Assembly: GCF_040137905.1 (NCBI RefSeq)
Contig: NZ_JBEFDG010000066.1
Location: forward strand, 47,359 to 111,358
Length of the DNA stretch: 64,000 nucleotides
Source: Corticimicrobacter sp040137905
Lineage (GTDB): Bacteria; Pseudomonadota; Gammaproteobacteria; Burkholderiales; Burkholderiaceae_B
Direction: 5' to 3'
Shown here: one piece after another, positions 59,783 to 64,000 of the stretch
Numbering within the stretch: position 1 is the first letter of the stretch
Layout: each line of letters starts with the position of its first letter
The notes under the pieces: generated by a model
The model's database searches: none
What the model saw: only the letters and a program-made list of their open reading frames with translations
Told to the model about the DNA's origin: nothing
Made by a program: the position numbers and the translations under genes

Positions 59783-61906
59783 ATGGTGCCCGCATTGATC
59801 CCCGATTCATACGTACAAGATCTGCTTGCCCGCGTCGACATCGTCGACGTGGTTGGCAAGTATGTCCAGCTCAGGAAGGCCGGGGTCAACCTGCTTGGCC
59901 TCTGTCCCTTCCACAACGAAAAAAGCCCCTCGTTCACGGTCAGCCCGTCCAAGCAGTTCTATCACTGTTTTGGTTGCGGCGCACATGGCACGGCCATCGG
60001 TTTCCTGATCGAGCATACCGGTGCCAGCTTTCCCGAGGCCGTGCGCAATCTGTCGGCCACGGTGGGCATGCGCGTGCCCGAAGAGCCGCGCAACCCTCGT
60101 CAGATGGCGGCAGATCGCGAGCGCCGTGCAGAACGCTCGCTCCATGAGCAGGCGCTGGAAAGTGCCCAGCAGTTTTATCTCAAATCGCTCCGAGCCTCTC
60201 CCGATGCCATTGCCTATCTCAAGAAGCGCGGCCTGACCGGGCAGGTCGCCCAGCGTTTCGGGCTGGGCTGGTCAGGGGAAGAGCGCCAGGGCCTGATGCG
60301 CGTGTTTGCCGATTACCAGGCCGCCTCGCTGGTCGAGACCGGGTTGGTGATCGAATCGGAGGATGGCCGGCGCTATGACCGCTTCCGTGAACGCATCATG
60401 TTCCCGATCCGCAATGGGCGAGGGGTGTTGATTGGCTTCGGCGGGCGCCTGATCCGACCTGGCGAGCCGAAGTATCTCAATTCGCCCGAGACTCCGCTGT
60501 TTTCCAAGGGGCACGAACTATACGGTCTCTGGGAGGCCCGGCAGGGTATCCGCAAGGAAGGCCAGGTGATCGTGGTCGAGGGCTACATGGATGTGGTCGG
60601 CCTGGCTCAGCATGGCCTCGAGAATGCCGTGGCGACATTGGGCACGGCCACGACCGAGCATCATGTGCAGAAACTGATGCGGGCCAGCGAACGCATCGTG
60701 TTCAGCTTCGATGGAGACCGTGCCGGCCGCAAGGCAGCCTGGCGTGCCCTGCAGGCATGTCTGCCGCTGTTGCGCGACGATGTTTCGATCCGCTTCCTGT
60801 TTTTGCCTGCCGAGCACGATCCGGACTCCTATATTCGTGATCTGGGCCTGGAGGCTTTTCGTGCCTGCCTGGGAGAGGCGGTGGCCTTGTCGCGCTTTTT
60901 GCTCGACGAGCTGTCTTCCCGGCATGACCTGCGCGAAGCCGAAGGGCGCTCGGCCTGCGTGCACGAAGCCCGTCCGCTGTTTGCCATGATGCCCGAAGGC
61001 GTGCTGAAGATGCAGTTGCAGCGCGACCTGGCCGAACGAGTCAAGTTCACACCGGAAGAGTTGGCTGCCGTTATGGGTGGGGCACCCTCGGCGACATCGC
61101 CTGCTGGCGGGCGTGCCCACGGTGCGTCTGGTACGGGGGCCGGGGCGTCGCATGAATCATCTGTCGCACATGTCCCTGATGGTATGGGGCATTGGATGCC
61201 CGACGATCATCTGGTTCCCTATGAGCAGGACGAGGGTGGGCAGGTCTGGTATCCGGAGTTCGATGTACCCGATCAGGGCGGGGCATTCGATGGCGCACAG
61301 TCGGCAGGCATGCCGCCGCAGGCCAGGCATCTGCAGGGGCAGTCCGCGGGCTGGAAGGCGAGCGGCGGCAACAAGGCGGGCTGGCAAGGCAAAGGTGACT
61401 GGAAAGGGAAGAAGGGCGACTGGAAGGGCAAGGGCGGCAAACCGGGCTGGCGCGATGAGGACCGGGGACCGGTGCGCAACGAGCCCAAGGTCGTGCCTTC
61501 GCTCGCCAAGCGCCTGCTGCGATTGCTGATGGTGCATCCCGGGCTGGTCGAGGGGATGGGGGAGCAGCAGATTGAAATGCTGGCACAAATCCCCAGATTC
61601 GATCTGGTAGTCGAGTTGATTGCATTGGCGAAATCCTCGGGGGCACAGCACGTCGGTGCGCTCAAGCACGCAGTCTCTCCCGGCTCGGATCTCGAGGCCA
61701 TGTTGCGTGGCATGGAAGCCGAGGCGCTGGTCCAGGAGGAACTGCCCAATCCGCAGGCCGAATGGGATGATGCGCTGCGTCGGGCGGAGATGGATTCGAT
61801 CCGTGTGCAGCAGGCGGCTTTGGCGCAGGCGGGGTTGCCTGATGAGGCCTCGCGCCAGCAGTACAAGGATCTTTCCATGCGACTGCTGCTGTTGACGCGC
61901 ACCTAA
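59783..61906 (+). CDS. dnaG: DNA primase DnaG with unusual Gly/Lys/Trp-rich linker
   Basis: DnaG makes RNA primers for replication. The 707-residue product has a CHCC zinc domain (Cys41, His44, Cys62, Cys65), the RNA polymerase core and TOPRIM motifs VVEGYMDVVGL and FSFDGDRAGRKA. A C-terminal helicase-binding domain spans about 570-707. It is clearly longer than E. coli primase (581). The extra length lies between the core and C-terminal domain: a low-complexity stretch (about 430-562) with Gly/Ala/Pro-rich sequence and repeats of GDWKGK. A GTG three bases in is an alternative start. It sits between rpsU and rpoD. Confidence 0.96.
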   Translation: MVPALIPDSYVQDLLARVDIVDVVGKYVQLRKAGVNLLGLCPFHNEKSPSFTVSPSKQFYHCFGCGAHGTAIGFLIEHTGASFPEAVRNLSATVGMRVPEEPRNPRQMAADRERRAERSLHEQALESAQQFYLKSLRASPDAIAYLKKRGLTGQVAQRFGLGWSGEERQGLMRVFADYQAASLVETGLVIESEDGRRYDRFRERIMFPIRNGRGVLIGFGGRLIRPGEPKYLNSPETPLFSKGHELYGLWEARQGIRKEGQVIVVEGYMDVVGLAQHGLENAVATLGTATTEHHVQKLMRASERIVFSFDGDRAGRKAAWRALQACLPLLRDDVSIRFLFLPAEHDPDSYIRDLGLEAFRACLGEAVALSRFLLDELSSRHDLREAEGRSACVHEARPLFAMMPEGVLKMQLQRDLAERVKFTPEELAAVMGGAPSATSPAGGRAHGASGTGAGASHESSVAHVPDGMGHWMPDDHLVPYEQDEGGQVWYPEFDVPDQGGAFDGAQSAGMPPQARHLQGQSAGWKASGGNKAGWQGKGDWKGKKGDWKGKGGKPGWRDEDRGPVRNEPKVVPSLAKRLLRLLMVHPGLVEGMGEQQIEMLAQIPRFDLVVELIALAKSSGAQHVGALKHAVSPGSDLEAMLRGMEAEALVQEELPNPQAEWDDALRRAEMDSIRVQQAALAQAGLPDEASRQQYKDLSMRLLLLTRT

Positions 61907-62010
61907 GTTGAAGTTTCATCTTGTTTCATGTGTTTGGGGAACTTTCTGTTTTATTCATTGGTCTAATTACGTCACACACCCCCAAAGTATCCCCCTTTCT
62001 TCTCCCGTAG

Positions 62011-62027
62011 CAGCCCTTTCAGGGCTG
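62011..62027 (+). promoter_or_regulatory. Hairpin in the rpoD leader
   Basis: CAGCCCT pairs with AGGGCTG around a TTC loop. It stands one base before the TAGG ribosome site of rpoD and could limit ribosome access or mark an RNA processing site. Confidence 0.4.
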
Positions 62028-62038
62028 TAGGCATATAT

Positions 62039-64000
<1,962 letters not shown>

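Overview
The window is a stretch of a betaproteobacterial chromosome, most likely Alcaligenaceae (Burkholderiales). The base composition is GC-rich (roughly 60% by eye). Gene content and order fit that order: bamD/rluD/pgeF next to phaC-phaB-phaR, hfq-hflX-hflK-hflC-hisZ-purA, rnr-rlmB, rpsO-pnp, and rpsU-dnaG-rpoD. The genus cannot be settled from the sequence alone. I saw no prophage, integrase, insertion sequence or CRISPR array; the window reads as core chromosome with small accessory pockets.

Layout. 1-6 kb: outer-membrane assembly lipoprotein BamD, pseudouridine synthase RluD, purine nucleosidase-type PgeF, then polyhydroxyalkanoate synthase, acetoacetyl-CoA reductase and the PHA regulator PhaR (no phaA thiolase here). 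6-20 kb: a small DUF1328 membrane protein, a BCCT choline/betaine transporter, a nitronate monooxygenase, anaerobic coproporphyrinogen oxidase HemN with a well-placed FNR-like site, malate synthase G with a divergent LysR regulator, a PduO-type cobalamin adenosyltransferase, a CycA-like amino-acid permease, a lipoprotein of the metallo-beta-lactamase fold and a DUF3829 protein. 19-29 kb: cytochrome oxidase assembly ferredoxin CcoG, a MocR regulator, and a lipoprotein / PhnD-domain sensor kinase / FixJ-type regulator operon. RarD and Lrp genes follow, then a triheme plus TsdA-like diheme cytochrome c operon. The kinase resembles tetrathionate sensors and the diheme protein resembles thiosulfate dehydrogenase, so the two sets may work together; this is the most interesting hypothesis here.

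29-39 kb: a tandem pair of identical tRNA-Leu(CAG) genes, RNase R, RlmB, a Cys/Met-metabolism PLP enzyme, HU, tRNA-Val, S15, PNPase and threonine ammonia-lyase. 39-43 kb: a FecI-type sigma factor, FecR anti-sigma and a TonB receptor with signalling domain, forming one iron-uptake cell-surface signalling unit. 43-51 kb: a D-2-hydroxyacid dehydrogenase, a PIN-domain protein, an XRE regulator with its membrane partner and a divergent secreted hydrolase sharing an operator-like palindrome, four tRNAs, a CsbD/DUF1328 stress pair, quinone oxidoreductase, TpiA and SecG. 51-64 kb: a glycine-zipper lipoprotein coupled to a periplasmic EF-hand protein, the hfq/hfl/hisZ/purA block and a phosphoribosyltransferase. 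The macromolecular-synthesis operon rpsU-dnaG-rpoD ends the window, and rpoD runs off the right edge.

Many intergenic regions carry clear intrinsic terminators. Several tRNA genes show good sigma-70 promoters, two of them associated with unusual perfect 11-bp inverted repeats.
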